Of a stretch of DNA of 64,000 nt, positions 1-10,953 are shown piece after piece. Origin of the DNA: Lepidodermella squamata (Eukaryota > Gastrotricha); assembly GCA_047495785.1 (NCBI GenBank), contig JBLDXI010000020.1, positions 744,001 to 808,000 on the forward strand, given 5' to 3'. Made by a program: the position numbers and the translations under genes. Positions within the stretch are counted from its first letter, which is position 1, and every line of letters starts with the position of its first letter. The notes beneath the pieces are model-generated. The model saw only the letters and a list, made by a program, of their open reading frames with translations. It was not told the DNA's origin and did no database searches.

Positions 1-258
1 CCCTGCCGTGCGTGTTCTCTGTGGACCTATCTCTCTCTATCTCTCTACAACAAAATGATCGTTCGTTCGTCATGCGTTTGATTCTTTATAATAACGATAA
101 AGCTATATTCAAACAACAACAAAGTAAATCATAATAAAAGACGAAATCAATGTTGCGAAATCTACCTGTTTCTACTAAAAAAACCGTCGGAGAGTTTCGT
201 GATGAATACTACGTGAAATGAAGCTTTAAAAGCTTGATAAAGCCTGAGAATTTGGCGG

Positions 259-266
259 CTTTTATA
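259..266 (-). promoter_or_regulatory. TATA-box-like element
   Basis: On the minus strand the sequence reads TATAAAAG inside a GC-flanked context, a good match to a core TATA box. If used, it would start a transcript running leftward near position 230 and leaving the window at its left end. No convincing coding exon is visible downstream, and the left edge has CT microsatellite-like sequence (about 30-47). This is consensus only; no transcript evidence is available. Confidence 0.3.
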
Positions 267-307
267 GGCCCGGTCCAGGAATCGGTGCCAGAGCGCCACG
301 TGGTCGC

Positions 308-571
308 TCATAGAAGCACGCGACTCGAGAAAAAAATCGCAACATGACGCCATAAATTTGCAAAAAGTTGATTGTTGATACGCGTCTCGAATACGGTTAC
401 TGTTTGTTCATGCTTGTCTCCAGTAAAACAGATTCCATCGGAATTTCTGGAAACCGGACTTTCGAAATAGCCTATTTCGGCAGATTCACCAATGCGATTG
501 AAAATTTGATCACCGGCATCAAGGTATTTTTGGTGCATTTCAAGAAATTTACGGAATGAAAGCAGTTTCAT
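308..571 (-). CDS. Possible small or partial protein-coding gene, unrecognised
   Basis: An uninterrupted frame of 87 residues starts MKLLSFRKFLEMHQKY and ends in a hydrophobic stretch. The residue mix is plausible for a real protein, with no signal peptide and a predicted helical start. I do not recognise a family. The last part overlaps another open frame (162-353, minus) that contains the TATA-like element, so this may be the terminal exon of one gene abutting the promoter of another, or chance. No convincing acceptor or donor decides the structure. Confidence 0.25.
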   Translation of the reverse strand: MKLLSFRKFLEMHQKYLDAGDQIFNRIGESAEIGYFESPVSRNSDGICFTGDKHEQTVTVFETRINNQLFANLWRHVAIFFSSRVLL

Positions 572-678
572 TTGGCCCACGCATATTTATTTAATAATTA
601 GTCACCATTGTAATTATAATGAATTGTACAAGCTTGTAATTGAAATATTTAGAGGATGACTAGTCACGCGTCTATTGT

Positions 679-1230
679 TCAGTTAGACAAAAGCTCGAGT
701 TGAGCAGTCAGTTGAGCAGACGTAGCACTTTCACTGGTGTCGATCGCCAACAAAATGTTGCGAAAATCTGAGATGAGCTGGCCGATTTCTCGGTTCACGA
801 TATCAAGGTCAGCTTTCAGCGTGAAATACTCCACCGTATTTTCGCGATGCTCGGCGAGACACTTGTCAAACATGGGCGGAGCTCTCTGGTCCGTTTTCTC
901 AGCCGTCTTCAATTTAGATAAAATCTTCACGCAATCACCGTCGGCATTAGGCGCCATGATGTGAATGCGGGAGCAGAGATCAGCCAGTTGCAAAAATGAT
1001 AAATCGATGTGGTTGCGGAACTCCTGGATTCGAACCGTGCGCTCCTCCAAATTCCGCATAGTTTCATTAGCCGGGGTCTGGAAAAAATATCGTTAAAATT
1101 TGACTTGAAAACTTAACAAAAAATTGCATACAATTTGAAGTTGGTGAAGAAATCGCATCAAATCCGTTGTGATATTCAGCGAAATTTCCTGAGCCTTCGA
1201 GCACATGTCAGCCAGCGTTTGGTCAGGCAT
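679..1230 (-). CDS. MED30: Mediator complex subunit 30 (MED30-like)
   Basis: Two exons, 1132-1230 and 679-1077, joined across a 54-base GT-AG intron, give 165 residues. The N-terminal exon (MPDQTLADMCSKAQEI) and the following helices match the MED30 pattern: an N-terminal helix with conserved Cys, a central segment ending LCSRIH, a short linker with an RAPP motif, and a C-terminal helix ending LLAIDTSES. Human MED30 is 178 residues. MED30 is a metazoan-restricted subunit of the Mediator head, acting in the nucleus in RNA polymerase II initiation. The start is the first ATG, directly upstream of the conserved helix. The assignment rests on remembered family sequence; the length, the acidic/aromatic helix pattern and the splice join all agree. 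Confidence 0.75.
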
Positions 1231-1375
1231 TTTTTAAATTACTAGAGAACAAATAAATAGATTTATTGCTTTTTGAGCCCAATAATAATTATCTATCACC
1301 CAACAACCAGTTGCATAGAAAGAGATTGCACAAGAAAGAACTAAATAGTCAACCTTTAAAAAACGAAAGCATCTT

Positions 1376-2802
1376 TTACCGTGTCATGGCAACAACATTT
1401 GGCAATTTTTTAAATCGATGTTTGATAGCAAGAAAATGATTATTTATAAAGGTAAAAATCCACGAAAATTGAGCTCCATAACGAGCGAACAGAGCGAATA
1501 AAACAGAAACAGCGATTCTTAACACCGCCAAATAGGCGATAGTTATATACCAAGAAACCACGCGGTAACGATCGCGGTTAAATAGGACAAACATGGTCAT
1601 GGTCATCGAGTTGCGATCAAGCAGGCCGAAAGTGTAACCCGTTGTTGGGGCTCGACTACCACCCAACCACCAGAGCTGCGAGAGATACGACACAGGTGGG
1701 ATGAGAATATGCGGCTGGGTTCCGCCACGGCCGCCTCCGTCAGTAGCACTCGGCAAGCGGAACGAGACTGAATCTAATTCATTTCTACAAATATGAATTC
1801 AATAAAATCTGATAAAAAAAAGGGTATTTTAGCTTACTCGAGAGTGACCCAACGCACTATTGGAGCTAGTGGCTGGCCTCCTGCTCCGAGGGTCAAACAG
1901 TTACTGCAAAGCATGATGCCGAAATCGGCCGAAACAGAAATCACAGCATGAGGTGCAAAGTCTCGAACAATTTCCACGCCCGCTTTACTGATGTAGCCAT
2001 TCATAGTTGAAACGGCGAAAATAGGATTGACAATCGGTTCTGCTTGCACGACAATTCGCAGCAAATCATCCAATTGATAGCCGTTCCTAACCGCCCGTTT
2101 TTCTTGCCGGCGCGATTGCGTGCAATTGACTTGTTTCGCAAAGTCATTCTCGCCATAAAAGTGACGCACTAAAAACTCGTCTTTGCCACTCGAACGCCCG
2201 GCGAAAATTTGGCAAGGCGGCGAAACGAGTTCTTCTCGGTGTAAAATATCAACAACATCCGGGCATTTCGGTCTGCAAGAATCACTGAGAAATATTCGGT
2301 CATTATCGTTTAGAAACATTGCCATTTCAGCTTCGTCAGGTAAATGATCACGGTTAAAAATTCGTAAAAATCTCCGAATTATGTCCTCTCGTAAGTTTGT
2401 AATGTAAGAAAGTGGGAAAATGCTTCCGACAAACACGATCAAATTAGGTTTTACGAGATCGACAGCATCCGTGAATCCTTGAGCGAGGAAGCGATCCAAA
2501 TCCCTTTGATACCAAGAATCATCGCCAAGAAGATCTACGCTGCCCATGAATAGGATCCTCGACACGTCAGGTCTATCATCCAACGCCAATTTGTCAACTC
2601 TTCGCGCCCATTCTTGCCGAGTTTTATTGGGGATGAGAACTTCGCCTATTAAACCAGCCGCAATTGCAGCAATTATGAGGTAAATAGGTCGGTAAAACAG
2701 CAAGATCCCGCCCAAGTTACATGTGAACTCCAGGTATTGCTCGTAACGTATTGAGCGGGCTCTTTCAACAAATCTTCCAATGCTTAAATCAACATTAAAC
2801 AT
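1376..2802 (-). CDS. MPPE1/PGAP5-like membrane protein, copy A (probable pseudoenzyme)
   Basis: Exons 1838-2802 and 1376-1784 with a 53-base intron; 457 residues. Layout as in PGAP5 (a Golgi/ER phosphodiesterase that trims GPI-anchor mannose side chains): N-terminal membrane segment, lumenal metallophosphoesterase fold, C-terminal membrane segment. The scaffold is clear, e.g. DRFLAQGFTDAVDLVKPNL and a conserved Cys set (C-x3-C, SPPC, a third Cys). Every catalytic motif is altered: the first D-x-H position reads GSVDLL, the GD position reads GSIF, GNHD reads NDND, the isolated His (HYPL) reads AEPIV, and GHTH reads VSADF. The best-kept parts are a SNCLTLGAGGQPL block and a DGGGRGG loop before the last helix. 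Family membership is strong; loss of phosphoesterase activity is inferred. Copies B and C lie immediately upstream in tandem. Confidence 0.7.
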
Positions 2803-2946
2803 CAAATAATTTTCTCTATTTGAAAATTTTTATAAAAAATCAGTGATTTTATATAATAAAATTTCTATTTCTACGATAGAAAGATTGCACATCCGAGGCT
2901 TATAGTGCTTGGCAAGACAGAGATTTGAAAGAAAGTGCGGCGAATA

Positions 2947-4413
2947 TCAACAATAATTTGAGTATTTTTGATAGCATTTCGAATAAATAATAAATTTGAT
3001 GCGAGCAAATAAATTGCACGAAATTTTGAAGTGGTGGAAAGCTCTGTATAAAATTGCGACCGTCACACGGTATATCGAAAGGTAGACGAGCAGTGAGTAA
3101 AACCATAGAATATACGAACGATTGTAGTTCCAAAACACGAAATAGGTCATCGTAGACGCAGCTGGGTCAAGGATGCCGAACGCGAAGCCAGGCCGCGCCC
3201 AGTCCGGCCGGCCGCTCAGCAAGTAGGGAAATTTTGCGTGATATGACGCAGGAGGTACATTGAGGTGCGGCTGCGAGCCGCCTCGAGCGTCCACCGGTGA
3301 TTGAATCCGAAAAGTGATCGGTTTGAAACCAGGTCTGTAGATGAAACAGATTTTCAGTGTATGATGAAATTTTTTATTAACTCACTTGAGCTTCATCCAA
3401 GAAAGTTGAAGAGGCATCGCATTAGAGCCCATAATTGTGCAACCCTTGCAGAATACCAAAGCCGACTCCGCCCCTCGTGTTGATATCACCAAATTTGGGG
3501 CGAAACCTTGAATTTTTGACAACGGGTAATCGTAGAGTGGGTACTGAAGGCCGTGATCAGTATCAGCCTCGCTATTCAACGGCCGAATAATTGGGGTCAA
3601 TTCCAGTAAAATTTTCAAAGGCGAATTCGGTTCGAATTCGTAGGGCAACAGTTCATGCTTCGAAGAGTGGTTGAATTGGCAAACTTTTCCTAGAGCACTG
3701 TTGTCGAAGTTACCATCATAACGACGCAATAGTAAATCTCTCGAAATTCCAGGAAATTTCAATCTTCGACACGGCGGTGAAGCCAGCTTGTTTTTAAATA
3801 AATGATTTATCATTTCAGTGCAATCAGGTTTGCAACCATTTTGAAGTAGCATATCATCGAGTTCACTTTGAACAATAACGAATTGAGCTTTTCCATTAGC
3901 AAATGTATCACTGGCTTTGAAAATGCTATCATAGCGTTTTAACAAGGCGTCGATTTGGCTGCGTGAAACAAAATCAGCAGTCGGTGCAAACAAATCGCCG
4001 AGGGACATGATCAAATTAGGCTGGACCAAATCGACAGCTTCCGAGTAACTCCTCCTTAAATATCGGTCTGAATCGTATTGTTGCATACTCTCGTGTGTAT
4101 ATAGCTCAGTGGCACCTATGAACATTATCCGGATGGTACCAGGCTTATTCAGCTTGTCCTCTACATGTTTCAAGGTGTCTATCCACCCTAACCGAATCAA
4201 CCCTGGAAGAAAGATTTCACCGAATAAGACACCGAATACTGTGAATACGACGAAATAGCTTGGCACGAAAAATACCAGACGGCTGATGAGAGGGAGTAAA
4301 GTGCTCCTACAGAGCCGTTTGAATTGCACGCGCCTTTGCTCCGAAATGAAGAACTTATGACACAGCCATTTAGAACACGGTTGCAAATTTGGTTGCCATT
4401 TCAACTGGAGCAT
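2947..4413 (-). CDS. MPPE1/PGAP5-like membrane protein, copy B (probable pseudoenzyme)
   Basis: Exons 3386-4413 and 2947-3334 with a 51-base intron at the same phase and place as in copies A and C; 471 residues. N-terminal membrane helix around VFFVPSYFVVFTVFGVLFG, lumenal domain, and a C-terminal helix around FYSLLVYLSIYRV. Of the phosphoesterase motifs only GD (SLGDLF) survives. D-x-H reads ATEL, GNHD reads SELD, the lone His position reads LTPII, and GHTH reads TRGAE. The lumenal cysteines (C-x3-C, SPPC, VC) are conserved with A and C. The Gly-rich loop is shorter (VDARGGSQ). It is the most divergent member in the C-terminal block (CKGCTIMGSNAMPL). The function is unknown. Its position between A and C points to local tandem duplication. 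Confidence 0.68.
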
Positions 4414-4652
4414 GTAAACTGCTCAATTTTTAAAGTTCTACAAATACGTGTCTGATATAATATAGTAACCTCCAAAAACAAGTGCAACCAAACCCAATGT
4501 TAGATTCGTTTCAAATTTATTTATATAAAATTGTCAAAATTAATTAGCGTAAAAATTGGTAAAATTATGCAAAGGCGATTAGAAAGACCAGTTAACCACA
4601 TGTGAAGTCAGCAGATTTAATAAAATAAGTGCAGTTAAAGCGTGAAACGAGA

Positions 4653-6070
4653 TTATTTACGAAATTTACGTAAAAATTGGCGGAAGGATTGTCCAATGAA
4701 ATTAGCAGCATGATTAACCTGGCTATGGTACCGAGCATGAGCCAAGGCAATTAAATATAGAAATGTGCGAATTAGCGTTATGATGATAAATATCTCATAA
4801 AACACTATAACAGCTCGCCGATTGTGATTCCATAACACCACATAAGTTAGCAACTTATTCTCAACGTCGATAAAGAAGACAGGATACCCGGAGCCTTCCA
4901 TGGATGGGGCGTGGTAAGTGACTGGTGGAATGCTAATGTGGGCTTGTGGTCCACCTCGACCTCCACCATCGGTCGGAGAAGGCAGCCTGAACGTCATAGG
5001 AGGGTCGTATTTTCTAAAATAAACAAATAATTATTAAAATTCCGAAAAAAATCAAATTCTAACCTTATTGACAACCATTGGACGTTCGGTACCAACGGCT
5101 GACCTCCAGCTCCAAGGGTTAAGCAGTTGGAGCAAAATAATATTCCGTGCATGTAACTTCGAGATGAGATGCTAAATTGTGGTGCGAAATCTCGCACAAG
5201 CGCGATGGCACTTGAATCCAAGTATGAGCCTCCCATAAATGGCGACATTGGCATCCAAACAACGAGCGGAAAATGGCTTAGCAGAAGTCGAACAGATTTT
5301 TCATTTGAGTCGTCCGCCCTGCAGTTAGGATCGAACGCGCTAGATGGATCACGATAGTGCCGAGCTAACAAGGTTTTGTTTCGAAACCATCGACATGATA
5401 ATGATTCAGAAACTTTCGGCATAAACAGATTCTTTATAGCCGGCGGACATTCTGGATTACACGACCCTGATAGTTGAGCAATGTCAAATTCTCCCAAAAA
5501 TAAAGATATTGAGACACCAGACGCTGTTAATCTCTCAATTTGAAAAATATCCATAAAACGAAGCACAATCGTTTCCAAGAATTTCGGGCTTGACCACGTG
5601 TCGATTTGAAATATATCTCCGTTGGAAATAATCCAACTTGGCTGAATAATGTTGACGGCACTAGCAAAGGTTTGCGCAATGAAGCGATCGGAATCCCATC
5701 GAGCCAGCGCGCCAATAAGTCCATCGTCATATCTATCAACCATGCCGATACTTCCCAGAACCAAAACTCTAATTATCTTGCTCGCATTGTTGTTATTCTT
5801 CGTTGCAATCTCGGCGTCACTGATGCGACGAGCCCATTGACTTTTGGCTTGGTAAGGCACGGCTATTTCTCCAATCACCAGTAAAAGCGTTGCAAATACC
5901 AATAACAGCCAGGGTCGAAAAAATAAGCATTTAGCTATAAATTGTCCAATCAAAGATACAACTGTCAAGATATGTGGCTGGGAAACTTTTGCCCATTTTT
6001 GATAATTATAATTAGACCACCAAATCTTCATTAATGTGTCTCTATATAACAGAAAGTAAGATGCAAACAT
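4653..6070 (-). CDS. MPPE1/PGAP5-like membrane protein, copy C (least decayed)
   Basis: Exons 5064-6070 and 4653-5013 with a 50-base intron; 455 residues. It has the same two-helix topology and Cys pattern as A and B. It keeps more of the enzyme: GD (SNGDIF), the glycine and aspartate of GNHD (LGEFDI), and the lone-His motif (LLSHFPL). D-x-H reads GSIG and GHTH reads SSRSY, so the first and last metal ligands are gone. Human PGAP5 uses these motifs to bind two metal ions, so hydrolysis is unlikely. The NCLTLGAGGQPL and TDGGGRGG blocks are nearly identical to copy A. It is the best representative of the ancestral gene in this trio. The start is the first ATG of the frame; an internal Met (MKIWW) is an alternative. 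Confidence 0.7.
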
Positions 6071-6863
6071 GCAACAATAGAAAACATTTCGAATTTCGAA
6101 TTCTCATCGTTCCCAGCGTTCACTCAATTGGCATAGGTCAAGAATTACCATAGATTCGTCTATGCCAAGCACCTGATTCTCTGCTTTGGCAACGGGGACG
6201 GCACAACAAATATTCGGGCGATGACCCAGTATTCCTCCTTCTTAAAGCTGCTCGAAGTCTCGTTTTTTAAAGTTTCGCCGGAAAGAAGTACCCGATATTA
6301 TAAAAAATTATCAAAGTAATAGTCAGCTCATTGAATTCTAAACAATTTTAGGATTTTAACATATTTTGTATGTCATACTTTTTAAAACAACCTTGAGATT
6401 CCGGCGCGCAATTTTGAAACCTAGTAAACGCGGGGCGAGTTATGGGAGATATAGCCTTTTGGTTCCTTTTCGGGCCCTGGAAATCAAGTGAAGCGACAAG
6501 GCCTGCTTTTTAACGTTGAAATTCAACAACCAACAACAATCTTTAGTTATGCAATGACTGAGCTACAGTTAGTTTGAATGTTGAATAGTGCTTCAACTAG
6601 CCTTCAGAGCTGCGTCATGTTTCTAAATTGCACTTCTACTTGATGAAGAGCTCAACATACTTATGCTACTTGGGCACTGGGGAATGTCATCTTTTTGATA
6701 CATTCTATACTCTATGTTTACTTATTACTAAAATGACCAGTCAACGGTTACTTGATCCTTAGTCAGTTTTGTGAGGTTCATTGATGCCATCCAACAACCT
6801 CTTAAATCGGCTTGTTATATTACGAACTCCTAGGCATCCTTCTGATTAAGGTAGTTTTTTATC
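6071..6863. other. Intergenic region between divergent genes
   Basis: This 0.8-kb gap separates the minus-strand copy C gene from plus-strand RAD51, so it probably carries both promoters. I see no open frame worth calling, no tRNA-like box pair and no clear TATA box. A non-coding first exon of RAD51 cannot be excluded. Confidence 0.5.
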
Positions 6864-7910
6864 ATGTCCAAAACCAAGCAGAAGCCTGCGGCTGTGGAAG
6901 CTGCTCCTGTCGCTAATGTGATGGAAGCGGAGGAAGAGGCAGGAACGTCAGCTCTTCCGATATCCACGCTGGAGAAATATGGCATATCCGCAGCTGACGT
7001 AAAAAAACTGCAAGAGGCCGGTCTTCACACTGTTGATGCTGTTGCGTATACGCCAAAGAAACAGTTGATAACATTGAAGGGTATCAGCGAAGCGAAAGCT
7101 GACAAAATTTTAGCAGAGGCGCAGAAGTTAGCGTCTATGGGTTTCACAACAGCTACTGAGATACACACTCGACGAGCTTCAATGGTGAAAATTACTACCG
7201 GATCGAAAGAACTTGATCGTTTACTTGCTGGTGGTTTTGAAACGGGATCAATCACTGAGATGTTTGGCGAATTTCGCACCGGAAAGACTCAGCTGTGTCA
7301 TACACTCTGCGTCACGTGCCAATTACCTCTGGAGAACGGTGGCGGAGAGGGCAAAGCCATGTACATTGACACTGAAGGTACTTTTCGCCCGGAGCGTATC
7401 TTGCCTATTGCTCAGCGATTTGGCTTGAATGGAGAAGAAGTAATGGACAACATTGCTGTTGCTCGAGCCTATAATTCCGACCATCAAACACAGCTTCTTA
7501 TCGATGCTGCTGGGATGATGGCCGAATCTCACTACGCTGTTCTGATAGTTGATTCGGCTACTGCTCTGTATCGTACTGACTATTCTGGTCGTGGTGAATT
7601 ATCAGCTCGTCAGATACATTTGGCCCGTTTCATGCGCATGCTCTTGCGTTTGGCTGATGAGTATGGCATCGCCGTTGTGATCACGAACCAAGTCGTCGCT
7701 ATGGTTGACGGAGCTGCCATGTTTCAAGCAAACCCTACGAAACCGATTGGCGGTAACATAATGGCTCACGCTTCAACGACGAGACTTTCATTGAGAAAAG
7801 GTCGTGGCGAAACTCGCATCTGCAAGGTTTACGACTCCCCCTGCTTGCCCGAAGAAGAAGCTACTTTCGCTATCACGACCGAAGGCATTGATGACGCCAA
7901 GGATGCTTGA
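6864..7910 (+). CDS. RAD51: RAD51 recombinase, intronless coding region
   Basis: 348 residues in a single exon; human RAD51 has 339. RAD51 forms the nuclear filament on single-stranded DNA that performs strand exchange in homologous recombination. Visible landmarks: helix-hairpin-helix N-terminal domain (about residues 35-95), the FTTA polymerisation motif, Walker [10 protein letters not shown] (about 135-143), Walker B AVLIVDSA (about 225-232), the [10 protein letters not shown] region of the L2 loop, and C-terminal [20 protein letters not shown]. All ATPase motifs are intact. The N-terminus is a few residues longer and rich in Ala/Glu/Lys. The coding region has no intron while almost every neighbour has 50-base introns. 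The CHAF1A gene follows on the same strand after 263 bases. Confidence 0.97.
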   Translation: MSKTKQKPAAVEAAPVANVMEAEEEAGTSALPISTLEKYGISAADVKKLQEAGLHTVDAVAYTPKKQLITLKGISEAKADKILAEAQKLASMGFTTATEIHTRRASMVKITTGSKELDRLLAGGFETGSITEMFGEFRTGKTQLCHTLCVTCQLPLENGGGEGKAMYIDTEGTFRPERILPIAQRFGLNGEEVMDNIAVARAYNSDHQTQLLIDAAGMMAESHYAVLIVDSATALYRTDYSGRGELSARQIHLARFMRMLLRLADEYGIAVVITNQVVAMVDGAAMFQANPTKPIGGNIMAHASTTRLSLRKGRGETRICKVYDSPCLPEEEATFAITTEGIDDAKDA

Positions 7911-8173
7911 ATCTTGGTTCACAATTCTCAATCAAATGTACTGACTGCAGAATTCTGACATTTTCTTAAATCATTTTGTAACACGCGACCCTAGTTAATT
8001 TGTATGCAAAATCCTCTTGATCTAACATAACATGTGCAGAACGGTGATCAATAATTTTGGCATTGATAGCTCTCATAGCCATTAGCTGAATAATTATCAA
8101 TATCTTTGTTGCAATCTAAAGAAGTAAACGATTGATGATTATTTTTTTGTGATGCTAGGGTTAATTTTTTCTT

Positions 8174-10717
8174 ATGGACGGTCCGAAAAATTCCCCCCTG
8201 AGCCCAGCAAATCGCGCAACAACCAAAGGCGGGCCTCTCGACCGATTCTTGTTTCGCGGAAAGCCTCCATCCAATGAAAAGCCTCAAAAGGCGAAAGCTA
8301 TAGGTAATTTTTATATAATTGCATGGTATCTTGATCAATGTACATTCATTTCAGACCCTGAGGTGATCGTACCAGACACAACTGACTGCATCGACATCTG
8401 CAGTAGTGGTTCATCTTCATCTGCTCAAACCAATCTCAAGCCAGTAGTCATCGAGGAGACAATGGCCGAAGCTGATAAGAGTGACGACGATCAGTTGAAG
8501 ACCAGTTTTACTGTTTCAGATTCTTCGAGCGAATCTTCCCGAGAAAATGACGAAGACGGTGATAGCAAAACTTCAGGAAAACGAAGCGCCCTCGGCGTTA
8601 AAACTGAGGCTAGTTTGACGATGTCCGCGCAGAAAAAGCGTCGGAGGCTAAGCCTGGATGAGAAAAAGGCTCGTGAGGCTGAAATGGAGCGTAAAAAAGC
8701 CGAACGTGAAGAAAAGCGCAAGGAAAAAGAGCGACAAAAGCAAGAGTTGGAGAACATCAAGAAAGAACGAATGGAAGCCCGACAACGCAAAATCGAAGCT
8801 TTAAAACAGGCTGAGGCTGAGCGGGAGGAGAAGCGTAAGCAAGCCGAACTTGAGCGAGAGGAGAAGCGGAAGCAAGCTGAAATCGAAAAGGAGGAAAAGC
8901 GCAAAGCAGCCGAGCGCGAAAAGGAGGAGAAAAGAAAACAAAGAGAGCTGGAACGGCAATCGGCTGAAGAGGCTAAACGCCGAAAAATGGAAGAGGAACA
9001 GGCTAAAAAGTCGAAGGCAGCCGAGCTCTTCAAGAAGCATTTCTTTGTTGTTCAAGGTTTGAGCATGAAATGATACGGAATAAATTAAAACATAATTATT
9101 TTTGTAGGAAAAGACAAAGATTCCGCTGCTGATTCGGCCGATACTAATTACAAGTCATTCGGACCGTGGAAGATGTTTCAACTCCGCCCTAATCAACGCC
9201 TAGCTCCGATTTGTCGCCTGGCTCACGATCAGCGCGAATCTGCCAAGGCGTCGTTGGACAAATTTATTGTAGAAAGAGATGAAGACGCCACAATGGATCA
9301 AGAAATGGAGACGGACAAGCCGGAGAATCTATTCCTCGAATACAAGAAAGGTGCACGCCGCTTCAGATCATCAGCTCCGACTTATCCGAAGCCGGAAATT
9401 GAAGTCATTCAGTTGGATGAAAATCACAACAAATCGATTATGAAAGCGAAATTGCTGCAATTCACCGAAGATATCCGCCCACCTTATTTCGGAACCTGGC
9501 GCAAAACTAGCCGATTTATTAGCGCTCGCAAGCCTTTTGGCCAAGATACGGTAAGGTTTACCTGTAATTCCTTGCTTGGAAACTAATATTTTTCGAATTT
9601 CAGGGCACCTTCGATTACGAATGTGATAGTGCTGCCGATTGGGAAGAACCTGAAGATGGCGAGGACATATTGAGCAGCTCGAAAGAAAGCGGCGAAGAAG
9701 ATACTGATGTGAGTTGTAGTTGCATCGAAAATGTATCAAATTGATCTGAATTTGATTTCAGGTTGACAAAGGCTCCGATGATGAAGAAGATGGCTTCATC
9801 GTTCCTCATGGTTACCTTTCAACGGACGAAGAAGAGGCCCGCGAAGAGGAGGAGCAACAAAATGTAAGAACTTAACTAATCTCTTTGACATCCTGTAGCT
9901 ATACTTGATGATTTATCAGCTGCCTCCAAGCGATTTGAAGGTTAAAAACCGTATTCAAGATTCGTACGAGCTTGGTTTCAAGAAACTAGGAAAATCGCTT
10001 CGACCTGTGTTTTTCGGCCCTGACCTGGTCGATAGCGGCCGGCCTCTTCCCGTCGATCTCAATCAGTTTCAGCCGGTTTTCTACGACCCGATCCCAATCG
10101 ACTGCGAGGCACTTCTTTGCGGCGAGGTCGTCATCATCGACCCGGAGGTTTTAGCCAAAGAACAGGCGATGAATGCCGAGAAGGGCGATTCGGCTGTTCC
10201 GAACGAAGGTGGAATTTCTTCGAAGAAAAGTAAGCTATCGAAAGAGGCGGATGGCAGCGGTACGCCGGGTCAGCCGTCGAAAATTCACAAGAAACCGGTG
10301 CCTGAGGAGGGCTACCCGGCTTTGATTCGCTTTATCCACGGCAATTCAGCTGGCATTGGTCGTTTGATCGACGGTTTCATCGCCGCGTTCGCGCAAGAAC
10401 CGGTGATTGGCTGCGAGGTTTCGAAGCGACAAGTCGAGCGGCAGATTTTCGCCATTGCCGAGCGGACTGTTAAGCCGGAGAAGTACCCCACCGCATGCTG
10501 GTACGTTCGCGACGATATTCTGGCTAAATACAACCTATCAGACCTGCCGGTGCCTAACATGGCCCACGCGCCCTCTCCTGCCCCGAAACGCCAGCGGAAA
10601 GCTGGGAAAACCGGTGATGATGCTACTAAAGCGGCTTGCTGCCCGTCAACGCCCACCACGCCGGCTGCCCAGGCGGCTTTCTCGAAAACGCCGAAAGCCG
10701 CTGACATGAACCCGTGA
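8174..10717 (+). CDS. CHAF1A: Chromatin assembly factor 1 large subunit (CAF-1 p150)
   Basis: Six exons: 8174-8303, 8355-9056, 9108-9550, 9604-9708, 9762-9863 and 9920-10717; introns 51-56 bases; 759 residues, all phases consistent. CAF-1 deposits H3-H4 behind replication forks. Domains in order: an N-terminal PIP-like motif (LDRFLF), an acidic Ser-rich segment, a Lys/Glu/Arg coiled-coil KER region (about 150-285), a conserved SFGPWKMFQLRP segment, the acidic ED region with TFDYECDSAADWEE (about 426-490), and a C-terminal winged-helix domain (about 620-700, GYPALIRFIHGN and KRQVERQIFAIAE). A basic Ala/Pro-rich tail follows. The last acceptor was chosen at 9919 because the earlier AG would leave a 35-base intron. 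The order and spacing match animal p150. Confidence 0.9.
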
Positions 10718-10953
10718 AACAAACTGTTCTTGTTTTAAATTTTCTCTCATATTAACGACAATATATAGGCTCATTTTCTCGGGTGGTGATGTGAAAAGTG
10801 CGAAAATCGCCAAATGTTTTTATACAGATGTGATGCTTATTGAGCGCTTCGAACGTCGGTTTTCTTTTTATTGTTCGCTGAAAGGCTTTGCATTCATCAA
10901 GATGACAGATGAATAAAAATCATTTGTGTTGTCGCAAAATTTGTTGCGAGTTT

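Noticed and set aside
8491-9033. Long minus-strand Ser/Phe-rich open frame opposite CHAF1A
   Set aside because: It is the reverse reading of the Lys/Glu KER codons of CHAF1A; composition is an artefact of GAA/AAG-rich sense codons.
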